From: Biomphalaria glabrata
Taxonomy: Eukaryota; Mollusca; Gastropoda; Planorbidae
Direction: 5' to 3'
Assembly (NCBI RefSeq): GCF_947242115.1
Contig: NC_074716.1
Coordinates: 49,531,569 to 49,595,568 of the forward strand
Length of the DNA: 64,000 nt
The notes below the pieces were generated by a model. It did no database searches, had not been told where the DNA came from, and saw only the letters and a program-made list of their open reading frames with translations. Positions 20,724-32,648 of this stretch are shown here, piece by piece (positions within the stretch are counted from its first letter, which is position 1; each line of letters starts with the position of its first letter). The position numbers and the translations under genes are program-made.

Positions 20724-23700
20724 ATGATGAAAACAAGGCAACAGCAACCGTGTCTAAAGAAGGTAAAACAACCAGGGAAAGTAGTCGACTTGAGAGAAAG
20801 AGTTCCTTTCACTCAAGAAGTAGAAATTTTTGATAGAAATAATTTAAAGGTGAGTATTACAATGATTGTAATCTAGCGTCACTGTTTCAGAAGTTCAGTA
20901 CAAACCTCACTCTTTCATTTTAAGCATAAGTTAAATTATAGATTTTAAATCTATTTTATAATTTTATAAATTATGATTACCTCTTCATCGTTTTGAGTCT
21001 ATAACTAGATTGCCTTAATAAAAGTAAAAGAAAATATTATATAGAATCTAGATCTATATACTTGACTCTTGAACTATTATTCACATTGAAATAAAAAACA
21101 AATCGACCGCATTACATTAATAACAAATTGTGATTATCAATATCATTTATGCAGATGAAGACTCATCTGTCTTAACTTCATTAAAAAATTTAATGTGTCA
21201 GTTGTTATTTTGAAGAAAAAGAAATCTATGTGTGTATTGTAGTTTTTAAATAGAGTGAGGGTTTATGAACTACTTGGGTAAGTGACTTAAGATATGCTTG
21301 TATATATACAGTGGAATCCACTTAAATCAAAGTACCAGGGACAAGGAGTGACTGCATATTAAAATAGTTTGAATTACACATCAACAATAGAAATAACTGA
21401 TTAATTGTTTTACCTTAATTGGTACTATTATAGTAACGTCTAAAGTCCTATTAAACTTAAAGATGGCCTAGGGGCATGTGTAGGATGAAATAATCTTGTT
21501 TTTTGAAGTAATATAATAAGATAAGATGAGGAAAATACCATATTTCTCTGCCACAGCCTTCTCAGACAGTTTTTTTTTTATTTTCAACATTTTTCGGCAT
21601 TGCTATTTTTTTAAATTGAAAGAAAAATAGGCAAACAGACATAGCATATGCTAAAGTAATTGTAACACAGTGTTTATTGGTGGTGTGTGCGACTATAAGA
21701 GATTGGGGGAATGGGCTCAAGGTATCTGTTGGCCAGTCTTTGTTCTTCTTTAGAATCACTCACCCAGAAAATGTTAGTCGAGTTTGACGCCTATATAATT
21801 TATGCCATGCACGCAAAATTCAATGTTAGAAATTGATCAAAAGTAGCTTGTTGAAGGACTCACCTATTGTTATGGGTGGGTGAAAAAGGTGTGCAGCACA
21901 GGATCATCATGACATGGTCTTAAATGTCTTGGAATTAACCATTTGTTTCTTTCAATGTAGGCAAAAAAGAAAAAAGAAACATTGAAAGTACTTCAAATTA
22001 AGCAGAAATTTGTTTCTGCAAATTTGAATCATCTGGATTCCACTGTATATATTTATGAAATAGTTTTATATGCAGCTCCAACAAAAACTTGAAGACTAAT
22101 ATTTTATGCTAAAAATTTTAACTTTGCAGTGTAGTAGGCCTAACTAATAAAGAATGAAAATAGTTATTGTCAATGCCTTTTTATAAAGTGGATACCAACA
22201 TGCATCAATAACTTGTAATGGTATTAAAATTAAGTTGGTAAATTTGTATGCAAACTTAATATAAGCTTGTAGTTTTATGCAATTAACATAAAGAGACAAA
22301 TCATAAAAGATATTCCTAAAGAAGTTCTCAATTTAAATTTTAAATAAATAAAATAAATCTGGATGCAAAGATGGTTTGTAATTATTGCCCCATAGGAGAT
22401 GCAGGTTCGGAAGATAGAATAGCTTTGATAAATATTTAGGTTGGAGTGCCTATAAATCTTTTCATTGCACATGTATATTTCTGTCTTAGATCTAAATATC
22501 ACCTGTAAAATTATTTCAAAAATAACATTTTAAACTTTTAAAAAAGTTCTTTTCATTTTTTGAAATTATCTTATTTTTATTGATAGAAGAAAAGTAATTA
22601 GAATTTAAATTTAACTAATAATCTTACATATTTATTTTATTGTTAACATATATGCCCAGCTACAAACATTTTAAAATATCCTAACAGATCTCATCTTTTT
22701 TTGCCCTGCTTTTAAAGAGAAAAATTCTTAAACCTTTCTTTTAATTATGGGTCATATTAACTTATGAAGAAAAATTTTAATACGTGAATTATAAACTTAT
22801 TTTAAGACTTAAACTTAGCGCTTCTACTTGTTGAATGGAGATCCTTGACATGGCATGGCTTCTGCCGATGTGCCATAAAATCTAAATGGTGACTCATCTT
22901 TAATGCCGCTACAAAATGTCAAATTCTGCTTTGCTAGAAATCTTTTGATATCAATAAATCTGTGCATTCTTACACCAATGGTAGCAATAACAAGTCCTGC
23001 TTTATTTTCTAATTTTAAAATTGCAATAATTTATTCTTTAAATTTCTCAACAACACTATCACATTAAACCTACATTACTGCTCTAAGCAGTTCTAAAATA
23101 CATGCTGCTAGTACACAGGTGAAAGAATGACCTAATGCTTTTCAGGTGGTATTAAGTATAGCGATGGTCTGAACATTTTGTTAAAATTTCACTTATATCT
23201 CTACTGTCAAAAAAAACAACTAAAACACATTTTTTTTTCTTTTGGGTACTGCCCGTTGATAAGTTTCACCCTGCCACTGATGACTAGATTTAATGTTTTC
23301 TTTCTTTTTAAAAAATTACAAAGATTCTAACATAAAATATTCTCTTTATTTACTTGTGCTGTCTGTAGAAAAAGTTAATAAATATCCATCAAATTAAAAA
23401 AAAAAAGACTGTTATAGTTTATATAGACACTTTCTAATTGAATATATATTATATATAGACACCCTAATTTTTTTTTCAGCTGCACCTAATATAAAATTCA
23501 TGTAATACTTTTTGCACTATTATATCAAAAATGTATCATTTCTTGCACACTATTAGCCATAACTCAAACTTTCTACTATTGATCTACATAGTCAGATCAA
23601 AAAGAGATGTGTGCATTCATTTAGGTCACTAATATTTTTTACATTTTATTTTAATAATTTTATTAGCAAATTTTCTTTTACTCATTCCTTATATTTATCT

Positions 23701-26093
23701 GATGTTGAAGTCCATGTAGTGGCACATTAACATTTTTGGCTCTAATTCAAACTCTATTACATTCTAATTGTTTTGCATGTCTTTTTTTTGTTATAAATTA
23801 ATTTAACTTATGACAAGGTAGTTCTTAACTGCAGTAATTTTAGATAATTATAAAGTTATATCAAATAAAAATATGTAATTGTTTTTTTAATAGTATGTAT
23901 TTAATGAGCATTTCTACACTATTTATTTTCTAACTAACTAATGTCTAAATACAATATTTAGTAATGAACAGCCTCTACTTAACATTCAATTAACCATAAA
24001 CCTAACTACTACTCTTCTGATTATTATTGATTTGCAGCTAAAAGTATGCATTTTCTTCCCTATCAGAAACCAGAGCCACCAGTGGCAGGAGCTTTTAAAG
24101 AAAGAACTACAGGTGGGACATCCTTCAAGAAGTTCTATGAACGAGGTGACTTCCCTATTGCTCTAGAACATGATACAAAAGGAAACAAAATTGCATGGAA
24201 GGTAAATGTCACATTATTCAATGTCATCATGTCATTTAGTGTCACCACAGTGTTTCTCATCACATCATTAGTCACATCATTTTGTGTCATGATGTTATTT
24301 AGTGATACATCATTCAGTGTCATCACATCAGTTAGTGCTACTTCATCATGCCATTAAGTGTCAAATCATTCAGTGTCTTGACATCACTCAAAGTCATCAT
24401 GTTAATTAGTGTCACATCTTTCAGTGTCATCAAATCAATTAGTGTCACATCATTCAGTGTCATGGTGTAATGGAGTGTCACATCATTTGATGTCACCATA
24501 TCAATTAGTATCAAATTATTCAGTGCCACAAAAGAAGAAGAAGAGACAATAATTATTGTTGTATCATTTAGTGTCACATTATTTAGTGTTACAAGTGCCA
24601 TTCACATTATTTAGTGACTCATATTTTAGTGTAATACTAATTTCATTTAGTGCCACTTGATTAAGTGCAATATCATTTTGTTTCATAGTAATTTGAGTCC
24701 TATCTATCAGTGTTACACCATTGAAAGAAATTTCATTACAAATAACACCGATGTAAGAAGAACAATTAAGTTAATGTTTCAATTGATATTCTATGTATAA
24801 GATGTATAAAATATGTTTGGCTTTTAACTCATCTATTTTACTTTTTTAATAGATAAAAAAAAGTAAAGAACCCCTTTCAGATCTTTCTGATCTATGGTGC
24901 AGATGATGTAAAGATCATCTGTTTCTGTAGCCCACTGTTAACAAGGCTGTCTTGTGGCCAGCACAACTACCAACCGCCTTTACTTATCCTCAACTAATGT
25001 CAGGTACCCGTTAGAGTTGGGTGGACTCTAGGGCGCATTCAAGGTTTCCAAATAAAAAATCAGTCTTCTCTGAGATTTGAACATTAGACCCTTTGGTTTG
25101 GAAGCCAAGCACTGTACTGCTCATCCACTGTGCCACTCTTTTAAAAGATAACTTTTATATTCATTTATTTAAAAGCTTTCATATGCTTTTTATTATTTAC
25201 ATCAATGTTGTTGTTATTTCTAGCTAATTAATTTTTAAACTCACTTGCATCTAAATCAAATTTTAGGTGGAAATAGAGAAGTTGGACTATCACCACTACC
25301 TTCCACTGTTCTTCGATGGTCTGTGTGAGACAAGTCACCCGTATGAGTTTTTTGCACGTCAAGGTGTTCACGACATGCTAGAGCACGGAGGCTCAAAGAT
25401 ATTACCTGTCATTCCCCAGCTGATAATACCAATTAAAAGTAAGATTTATTCACACTTCATTTTAGAAATGAAAAGATGCCCACTTTCAGACCTTGTGATC
25501 TATTGGGACATTGGATGTAAAGCTCATCTGTTTCTATGGCTTATAGTTAACAAGTGTGGCTTGTGGCCAGCACAATTACCAACTGCCTTTACTTTCCCAA
25601 TGTATGTCAGGTACCCATTAGAGTTGGGTGAACTTAAGAGAACCCTGAAAATCCTGAAATGCGAAATCCCAGACTTCACCAGGATTCCATCATGAGATCC
25701 TTTGGTTTGGAAGCTCAGCCACCATGCCCCTCTATATATAATTTTAATATCAAATGATATGTTTTCTTTTACAATAGAATGATGCATGTATTTTTAAATT
25801 TAGTGATTTTACTAAATGTGTTACTCTAATCAAATGTAAATATTTCTTTGTTATGAGTCTGACTGATCTATTTTGTGTCTGTTATAGTTTCTTAATGTTT
25901 TCTTGAGTTAAAGGGCCCCAAATAGAGGATTATTATTCTAATATTGGCTAAACCAAGGTTAACCCTTTCTCTCTGTAATTATTTTCCATGATCCGGTGAA
26001 AGTAATCATTTTGCTCATGTGTAGTTCACTTCCCTGTTAGGGTTAAAATTCTAGAACTTTGTAATTAAAAAAATATTTAATTAGGTATAGAAA

Positions 26094-26131
<38 letters not shown>

Positions 26132-28147
26132 AATGGGAATCCGTGCTCTTTTATATAACACAAATTAATGTTCATAAAACCAAAAAATAATTTAATGCGG
26201 TCAAATCAATGATGGTATTGTCGATTAGGAGAGAAAGAGTTAACTTCCAACTGTCATCACAATGGCCCTGAGCTGTAACCCACATTGCTGCCTTTCTGCT
26301 GGAGGTCTGGGCTGTCCCTTTCTGAAGGAGTGTCTGGAACTTGTAGAACATAAATATCAAATCTTTTGGAAAAGTAAAGCCCCCTTTCAGACCTTGTAAT
26401 CTATGGGGCAGATGATGTAAAGGTCATCTGTTTCTGGGGTCCCTGATAAATGAGGGTGTCATGTGGCCAAAGCAATGATCACCACCTTTACATTTCTCTG
26501 ACTAATGTCAGATACTAAGGTAGAGCCATAAAGATCCCAGAATTAATAATTCTAGTCTTCACCAGGACTCAAACCTGGGATCCCCGTTCAGAAGCCAAGT
26601 GCTTTACCACTTGACCTCATAAGTACACAATTTGAAATCTTTTTTTAGTTACAGCAGGCTAGTTTTTTTTTTTTTTTCTAAAAAAATACAAATAAACCAA
26701 TAGACAAATAAAATTAGCATAAAATGAGCAATTAAAATATTGGACTAATTTAGTTTCTAGGTTTATCAAACACAGTTGTTTCTTTTCTTTTGCGTGGCAG
26801 ATGCCCTGAACACAAGGAACCACAAAGTGCTCTGCACAACGCTCAAAGTTCTCCAGCACCTCGTTGTTTCCGCAGACATGGTTGGTGAAGCTCTTGTTCC
26901 ATACTACAGACAGATTCTCCCAGTCATGAACATCTTCATCAATAAGAACTGTAAGTTTTGGACAATGTTTTTTTATAATGCTTATATCAACTCACACTGT
27001 CTGTCTGGTTAAAAGTTTGTACATGTTATTTCTCCCACAACCAATCTTGGATTAAGCGGAAATTTTGCACAATTATTTCTTTTACCTGACAACACAAGAA
27101 TCAATAAGAAAAATTAATCAATTAGTCAATTAATTATTAGTAACTAATTATTTTGTTTGGTATCTTAAACAAGGGAAAGAAATTGTACTTGACAGATTTG
27201 GTGGTATATTTTTATTATTATTCCCCTTGAAGAATCTTGAGCCATGGGTGAACATTTTTTATGCATTTAAAAACGATAATGTAAATATTCACCAATGTAC
27301 CCCTTTCTTCCCTACCTATTTCACAACTGATCTTGCCAAGTGATAGGATCATAGCGCATTGAGAAAACTAAAAGCTAAAAAAAAGTGATTGGTAAAAATA
27401 TTTCTATTGCACAGATTTATATGTCTAGGTCAATCATAAATACATGACTGATCCAAACTAATTGATACAATTACAACTATATATAAGCTTTGATTTTTTT
27501 TAGAAGTATTTTTTATGTCTTTTGTGTTTAAGATTTCTAAGAATGTCACATTTAGTATTACTTGTAACTAATCTCTTGTACTGGTTCCCAAAAATCATGG
27601 GTTGTGACCCCAAATGGGGATCATGGGTATTCTCTTTGGCTCTTTTCAAGCAAACATTGTCACAGCAAGGTGAAAACTTTGGTTTGACAATTATAATTTT
27701 CAAAATATTGTCATCTTATAATTAAATTTGGCTTACATCTTTTTTTTTTAGTACACAGCTTTAGCAGGAGTTACAGTACTTGACTCTATGTTTAAAAATA
27801 TTTTTATAAATAAATTTATATTTTTTTTTTTATGTACAAAACTTTCAAGGTCTGCTCTATTCTATTAATATTATCTGCATGGATGTTTTAATTTATTCTT
27901 TTCTGGATAAAATATATCCACCAAGTGACTAGTTTTTATTTGCTAAAATACTTTTACTATTGAATAATTGAATATTTCTATGACAGTGAACTCTGGAGAT
28001 GGTATTGATTATAGCCAGCAAAAGAGAGAAAATGTTGGTGACTTGATCCATGAAACTCTTGAAGCTTTCGAAAGATGCGGAGGAGAAGATGCTTTTATAA
28101 ATATCAAATACATGGTGCCAACATATGAATCCTGCATGCTGAACTAA
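20724..28147 (+). CDS. PACRG: Parkin co-regulated gene protein (PACRG)
   Basis: Five exons: 20724-20849, 24067-24201, 25267-25438, 26801-26950 and 27987-28147 (TAA at 28145). Phases agree throughout, giving 247 residues. PACRG is known as a ciliary protein at the inner junction of axonemal doublet microtubules. The match is very strong: [22 protein letters not shown], then [20 protein letters not shown] and [16 protein letters not shown]. It continues with [45 protein letters not shown] and a C-terminal [10 protein letters not shown], all nearly as in vertebrates. Exon 2 was started at 24067 (after ttcttccctatcag) rather than 24038, because only this acceptor keeps the phase from exon 1. Only the first 42 residues ([11 protein letters not shown]...) are poorly conserved. 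Introns carry SINEs, a Tigger-like element and a satellite-like array. An AATAAA overlaps the stop (28147-28152). Confidence 0.97.
21309..22045. mobile_element. Tigger/pogo-like DNA transposon remnant in PACRG intron 1
   Basis: Ends CAGTGGAATCCACTTAAATC and TGAATCATCTGGATTCCACTG-type, flanked by TA on both sides (21307-21308 and 22046-22047). 737 bp with no transposase recognised. Contains a LINE-tail remnant. Confidence 0.75.
21440..21540 (+). mobile_element. short LINE-tail remnant inside the Tigger-like element
   Basis: Ends with GTGTAGGATGAAATAATCTT, GTTTTTTGAAGTAATATAAT and AAGATAAGATGAG, matching the LINE 3' tail (18045-18110). Confidence 0.5.
22060..24030. other. AT-rich part of PACRG intron 1
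   Basis: Nothing recognised. Small ORFs here look random. Confidence 0.5.
24215..24725. repeat. degenerate tandem array in PACRG intron 2
   Basis: Recurrent TCATTTAGTGTCA and TCACATCATTCAGTGTCAT words at about 20-21 bp spacing over 500 bp, starting just after exon 2. Spurious ORFs of MTLNDVT type come from this array. Confidence 0.85.
24868..25136 (-). mobile_element. SINE family 1 in PACRG intron 2
   Basis: CCCCTTTCAGATCTTTCTGA, GATGATGTAAAGATCATCTG, CAGGTACCCGTTAGAGTTGG, head near GGAAGCCAAGCACTGTACTG. Confidence 0.85.
25478..25732 (-). mobile_element. SINE family 1 in PACRG intron 3
   Basis: Begins about 40 bp after the exon 3 donor. CTTTCAGACCTTGTGATCTA, GTGGCCAGCACAATTACCAA, CAGGTACCCATTAGAGTTGG, CTTCACCAGGATTCC. 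Confidence 0.85.
26092..26131. repeat. (AT)n microsatellite in PACRG intron 3
   Basis: About 19 AT pairs with one interruption (ATAC). Confidence 0.9.
26240..26352 (+). mobile_element. SINE family 2, diverged
   Basis: GCCCTGAGCTGTAACCCACA, CTGCTGGAGGTCTGGGCTGT, CTGAAGGAGTGTCTGGAACT. Confidence 0.5.
26374..26622 (-). mobile_element. SINE family 1 in PACRG intron 3
   Basis: CCCCCTTTCAGACCTTGTAA, GGGCAGATGATGTAAAGGTC, GTGTCATGTGGCC, then CTTCACCAGGACTCAAACCT and AAGCCAAGTGCTTTACCACT. Confidence 0.85.
26985..27230. repeat. unclassified interspersed repeat, copy B
   Basis: CACTGTCTGTCTGGTTAAAA, TTATTTCTCCCACAACCAAT, TTTTACCTGACAACACAAGA, AAGGGAAAGAAATTGTACTT. In PACRG intron 4. Confidence 0.65.
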
Positions 28148-28633
28148 ATAAACAACTTGTGTATGTCGCATGTTTAAAAATGTAAAAAAAAAATATTTAA
28201 AAATTTTGGTTTGTGCTCAGCTCTTGTTTCCTGATCCACATTTTAAAGTATTAAGTATCAGGAAATTAATTTTTCCATAAAGTATTATTTTTTTAATACT
28301 ATGCATTAACAACTGCTAGAGACCAGCATACATGTTTAACCCTGTAAAGACAAACTAAGTTGGTAATAATGCTACTGCCTAAGGAAGTGGGGTTGCAAAA
28401 AAAAATGAAAATGTTAATAATGTAGATATATTATTTTTTAAAGTTAACACAATTTTAAAGAGATTTAAAAATAATTCTTAAAAAATATTCAAATGCATAT
28501 GCTTAAATATAATTGCTTTTGTTTTGGTTTAAAAAGTTTGACAAATTTTTCCTGTAAGCCATTTTGTTGGTATCCTTCATTGATGAAATTTGAAGATGTA
28601 CATCTGAGGTATTAGTGACATCTTTATGTGTAG

Positions 28634-28940
28634 CAGGCACAGTTCAACCATTCTAGCCAGGTACACAGTTCAACCATTCTAGCCAGGTACACAGTTCAAC
28701 CATTCTAGCCAGGTACACAGTTCAACCATTCTAGCCAGGTACACAGTTCAACCATTCTAGCCAGGTACACAGTTCAACCATTCTAGCCAGGTACACAGTT
28801 CAACCATTCTAGCCAGGTACACAGTTCAACCATTCTAGCCAGGTACACAGTTCAACCATTCTAGCCAGGTACACAGTTCAACCATTCTAGCCAGGTACAC
28901 AGTTCAACCATTCTAGCCAGGTACACAGTTCAACCATTCT
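28634..28940. repeat. 26-bp tandem repeat, about 12 units
   Basis: Units ACAGTTCAACCATTCTAGCC plus AGGTAC, essentially identical. Located 0.5 kb after PACRG. Confidence 0.95.
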
Positions 28941-28944
28941 AACC

Positions 28945-30885
28945 TTCCTTCTTGCTCTTATTTCACTGAGCTTTGCTTTTTTTGGTTTCTTTAGTTGATT
29001 GAGTAAATTCCTTACTTTTCTTGGGCACGTATGAAGCTCCACCCTCCTAGATGCTAATATGAATATTCATGTCTATTTTGTCATTTGACATGCAAGATCA
29101 TGATCAGCCAGTTTCTATTTTTTTTCTACAGCCAGTGCACAATAGAATTTCGGTCTCATGTAACATATGCAATCTACTCAAAACAGTTACCTCTTCACAC
29201 ACTGCAAAATAGAATAAATTAGCATGGCTCAGATTTATTGGTATTGAAAAATTTAACAGCCTGACTTAAATTGCTGCAATCCACCTTTGACTTCACAATA
29301 ACTACAGGACCTCACACTTTTGACTTTCGGAAAGAGCATATAAAATAAAAGAATGGCCTTGGGCAGAGCATTAGGCACTAAAGGGTTTAAAAAAAAGCAT
29401 TCTGTATTTGCATATCAGCTTAAACTGTGATATTCTATTATTATTTGAAATCTCTTTTCACTTCATATTTGAAAAAAAAAAAAAATACATCCTTTAAAAA
29501 AGGAAGCTCATTTGTTAAATTCTGTTATGCAACTTTAATATTTAGTTTCAACCTTGTTCTTTGAATAAGTTTTGTATTCTATTTACTGCTGAAAAAAAAT
29601 TGTTATGAATTTATTCAATGATGCAATGCCATCCATTATTTTGCTGCTGACTTACATTGTTAGCTCATCTACATAATTGAAAGAGTACATTTTTAAAAAT
29701 CCTTTTTTTTTTTATGTTACAGATTTTATGCATGAAAATGTTTACCAGTATTTCAATAAAAATTTAAATAATATGGACTTAACACTTTTTCAGTGCTCTG
29801 CGATGCAGTATAAACACACAATGTACATTTTGGGAAGGGAATAGGATATTGTTTACAATTTATACATCATAGCCTCATTATACATGATCATTTTTTTTCT
29901 GTTCATCATGGAGTGAATGTTGACCAGTATTCTCGGATGTTGGTATACCTTCACTATTTATTTGTGAATGTGTGTGTATCACTTTTGTGTTTAGTCTCTG
30001 TACCTACATGTTTCCAAACTTTCAGAGGTAAGCGAGATAACAGAGCAATAGGAAAACAAAAATATATATATTGTTTCCTTGTTTATTGTTTCCTACTTTA
30101 AATATTTCTTTTTATATTCTTACATTTGTTAAAATCTTGTTGATAATGCAATTAGAGAAGCATTATGGCCATTACACTTTGAGCCACCTGCTATGTGCTC
30201 AAATCAGTGGTGGGTTATAGGATTAATTAATTAATACATGAAGCCCACTGTTATTAGTCCATAATTCCACTTTTTAATATGCTCAATGACATAACACTAA
30301 AATCTGACATGTTGTATATGTTTATAAATTAAATGTAACAAGTTAAAAAATGTTGATTATAGCCTACGAAATATCAAAAGTGAATCGCTGAACTAACATT
30401 TAGCGTGAACTCATTCTATTTATAGAACTTTAATAAGCCCACCACTAGCTTGTTGAAAAATAAAAAGCTTCTGACTTTTGTATCTATGTTATAAATCTAT
30501 GTAGCAAAGAGTCCAGAGAATTGTAAGAAAAAGTTTGTGAGCAATAAAAATAAAAATAACAGAATGGTTTGCAATTTGTTTATTTATATATTCAAAGTTA
30601 ATTGTATTTGCATGTTCAGTTCATTTGATTATGTAAGTTTAAAGCTAAACAATTGTTGTGCAAAAGCACCCAGACTAGGAAAACATAAACAATAAATCTG
30701 AATGCATCTTAAACAAGGGATATAAATTTAAAAAATCGATTCCTTCTTTATGTTAAAATAATATAGTAATTTAAGCATTCATATTTTATTTGTCATTTAA
30801 AAATTAAGAAAAAAAAATATTGGCCAGTATGGCGATTGAACTCATTACATACCGGGTATATGGGTCATTAGCAACATACTCTATC
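28945..30885. other. AT-rich intergenic DNA after PACRG
   Basis: Several AATAAA-type words but no coding potential; a long alternative PACRG 3' UTR is possible. Confidence 0.45.
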
Positions 30886-30889
30886 AACT

Positions 30890-31090
30890 TAATAATAAGG
30901 TTTGTCTTCGAGTCCGAAGATTAATGAGGAATGCAGTATTTCCCGTGGTTACACAGCCCCAGCTGCGACCTACATTTGCCACATCCAGGGCAAGCATAAC
31001 CATTGTCTGCCAGTGGTCCTCTGCATCTGTCCTTGGCAGCGGATTTTCACAAAGGCCGCAGGATACTCTATCAACTTAACCACTCAGCCA
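30890..31090 (-). mobile_element. LINE C-terminal fragment with zinc-finger end
   Basis: Inverted match to 39030-39230. Minus-strand text includes a C-x2-C...H zinc finger near LGLRSHGKY and an E/K/R-rich stretch, as in the extreme C-terminus of many snail LINE polyproteins. Confidence 0.55.
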
Positions 31091-31349
31091 TACTTTTTTA
31101 TTATACTTTACCTATCCCTTAGTCTGTTGGAGCACCAAGCAAGACTCACAGAGGCAAACAGAGGCGGCCATACTACTAGATGTAAAATTTTACCTTGAAA
31201 TAAATGATTAAAGTTGTTAGTTTTTGACTTGTGCTTTCTAACCTCTTTCTACCTCTTGACTATGAAGAAAGTTAATAATAGGATTTTAAAAAAAACAACA
31301 TCACACTTTCGGTAGAATATTGAATCATTTACTACATAATAATTCTGGT

Positions 31350-31640
31350 GGTGACACAGACAGGGGTCATTCTGTGTGTGTAATCAGCTGACACAAATTA
31401 AACAGACCATCGTTAGACAAGTGGTCAACTATGACAGGTGGTGACCCGGTGACGTTCCATGAAAGATCTGTATTGTAAACAGCACCCATGTCAGTCACAT
31501 TGGCTTTAGTCATATAAAGAGTGAAGGTGTACAGTCATTTCACTTCACATCTTCAAGCATATGATTTGAAGGCACCATTCAAGATCCAGTCCGGTACAGT
31601 GAGTCTAGTGTTAATTCGACCACCGTGCCCCCTGATAGCT
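31350..31640 (+). mobile_element. possible diverged LTR fragment of the same family
   Basis: Shares the TGTGTGTGTAATCAGCTGACA segment style with the start of the solo LTR at 7774 and has similar composition. Old and partial; weak call. Confidence 0.3.
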
Positions 31641-31699
31641 ACAAATAGTTGGCTATATTAGTGTTTCTGGTGTGCAGAATAAAAGAAGTGTTTATAAGC

Positions 31700-32040
31700 T
31701 ATGTAGCACACACAAAGAAAATTCCTGAAAATCTGCACCATTGAGTGCTTTGGGAGGAAAGCAGTCTTCTTATAGATCTGTCACTGGCAATGTCTGAAGC
31801 CTCTTCCCACCTGGTGTTCACTGCTCTGAGGTCCTCCATGAAAGTGTGACACCAAGTTATATGATGATGTCCCTGTTTGCACTTTACTCGCATTGGCCTC
31901 CATGGCATTGCAACTCTTGGTATGCTTAGTTCATTCTGTTGGAGGACATGCCCTGCAAATTTCATGCAGCATTTGGTCACAACCTCGTTCAGTGGTTTAA
32001 TCCCAGTTTGGCATAAGATTTCTTTGTTAGAGACACAAAA
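31700..32040 (-). mobile_element. decayed LINE C-terminal fragment
   Basis: Minus-strand translation gives KFAGHVLQQNELSIPRVAMP, then THFMEDLRAVNTRWEEASDIASDRS-like text. This is the 'W.GHVLR...W.....DL......W..A...A.DR..WR' pattern that ends many LINE ORFs. Confidence 0.6.
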
Positions 32041-32379
32041 TATAAACATTTTTCACAAGGCATCATTCAAATTGTTTGTTTGTCCAGAAAAAAAAATTCT
32101 GCAATTAAATTATCTAAAAAAAATGTTCAAAACAAAAAGAGAGGTCAATTAAGGCACTTAGTTTAGAAGATCAGAAATAAACAAGAGCCAAGAACTTCAA
32201 TATCACAGAAGTCTTTGAAAACACAGACATCGGAAGACTGAATGATGTGTAGTAACCAGCGTACAATAGGCTAATGCAACATATTAGCTGACAATTTTCC
32301 TCATATTATATTAGAGACTAAGTACTCAATAAAAATGTTAGTTATAATAAAAAATATCTAAATAACACAATAAGCACTA

Positions 32380-32516
32380 AAAGTTCCCCTTTAAGACCTT
32401 GCCATCTACAGGGCGGATGATGTTAATCTTATCTGTTTCTTTGGTCAATGGTTAACAAGCAGGATGTTATGTGGCCAGCACTATGACCAACTGCCTTTAC
32501 TTTCCCCAGCTACTAT
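32380..32516 (-). mobile_element. SINE family 1, 3' half
   Basis: CCCCTTTAAGACCTTGCCAT, GGCGGATGATGTTAATC, TGGCCAGCACTATGACCAAC; the tRNA-like head is absent. Lies downstream of the protease-like gene. Confidence 0.75.
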
Positions 32517-32648
32517 ATGTAGTTATTGCCTTTCAAAGTCTTTATAATCATTGCATATAGTAAGTTGTAGAAGTTCATAAAAATTATAAACTTATTTTTA
32601 CATGTTCTCACCATAACAAGTCTGAGTAATGAAAGCTTATTAATCATT

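Noticed and set aside
24038-24066. Earlier acceptor for PACRG exon 2
   Set aside because: It would add 29 nt and break the phase from exon 1; the acceptor at 24066 keeps it and has a better pyrimidine tract.
24135-24601. Minus-strand frames rich in LNDVT repeats as a repeat protein
   Set aside because: They are translations of the degenerate tandem array in the PACRG intron.
28634-28940. CRISPR-like array of 26-bp repeats
   Set aside because: The units abut without spacers; it is a minisatellite in eukaryotic DNA.
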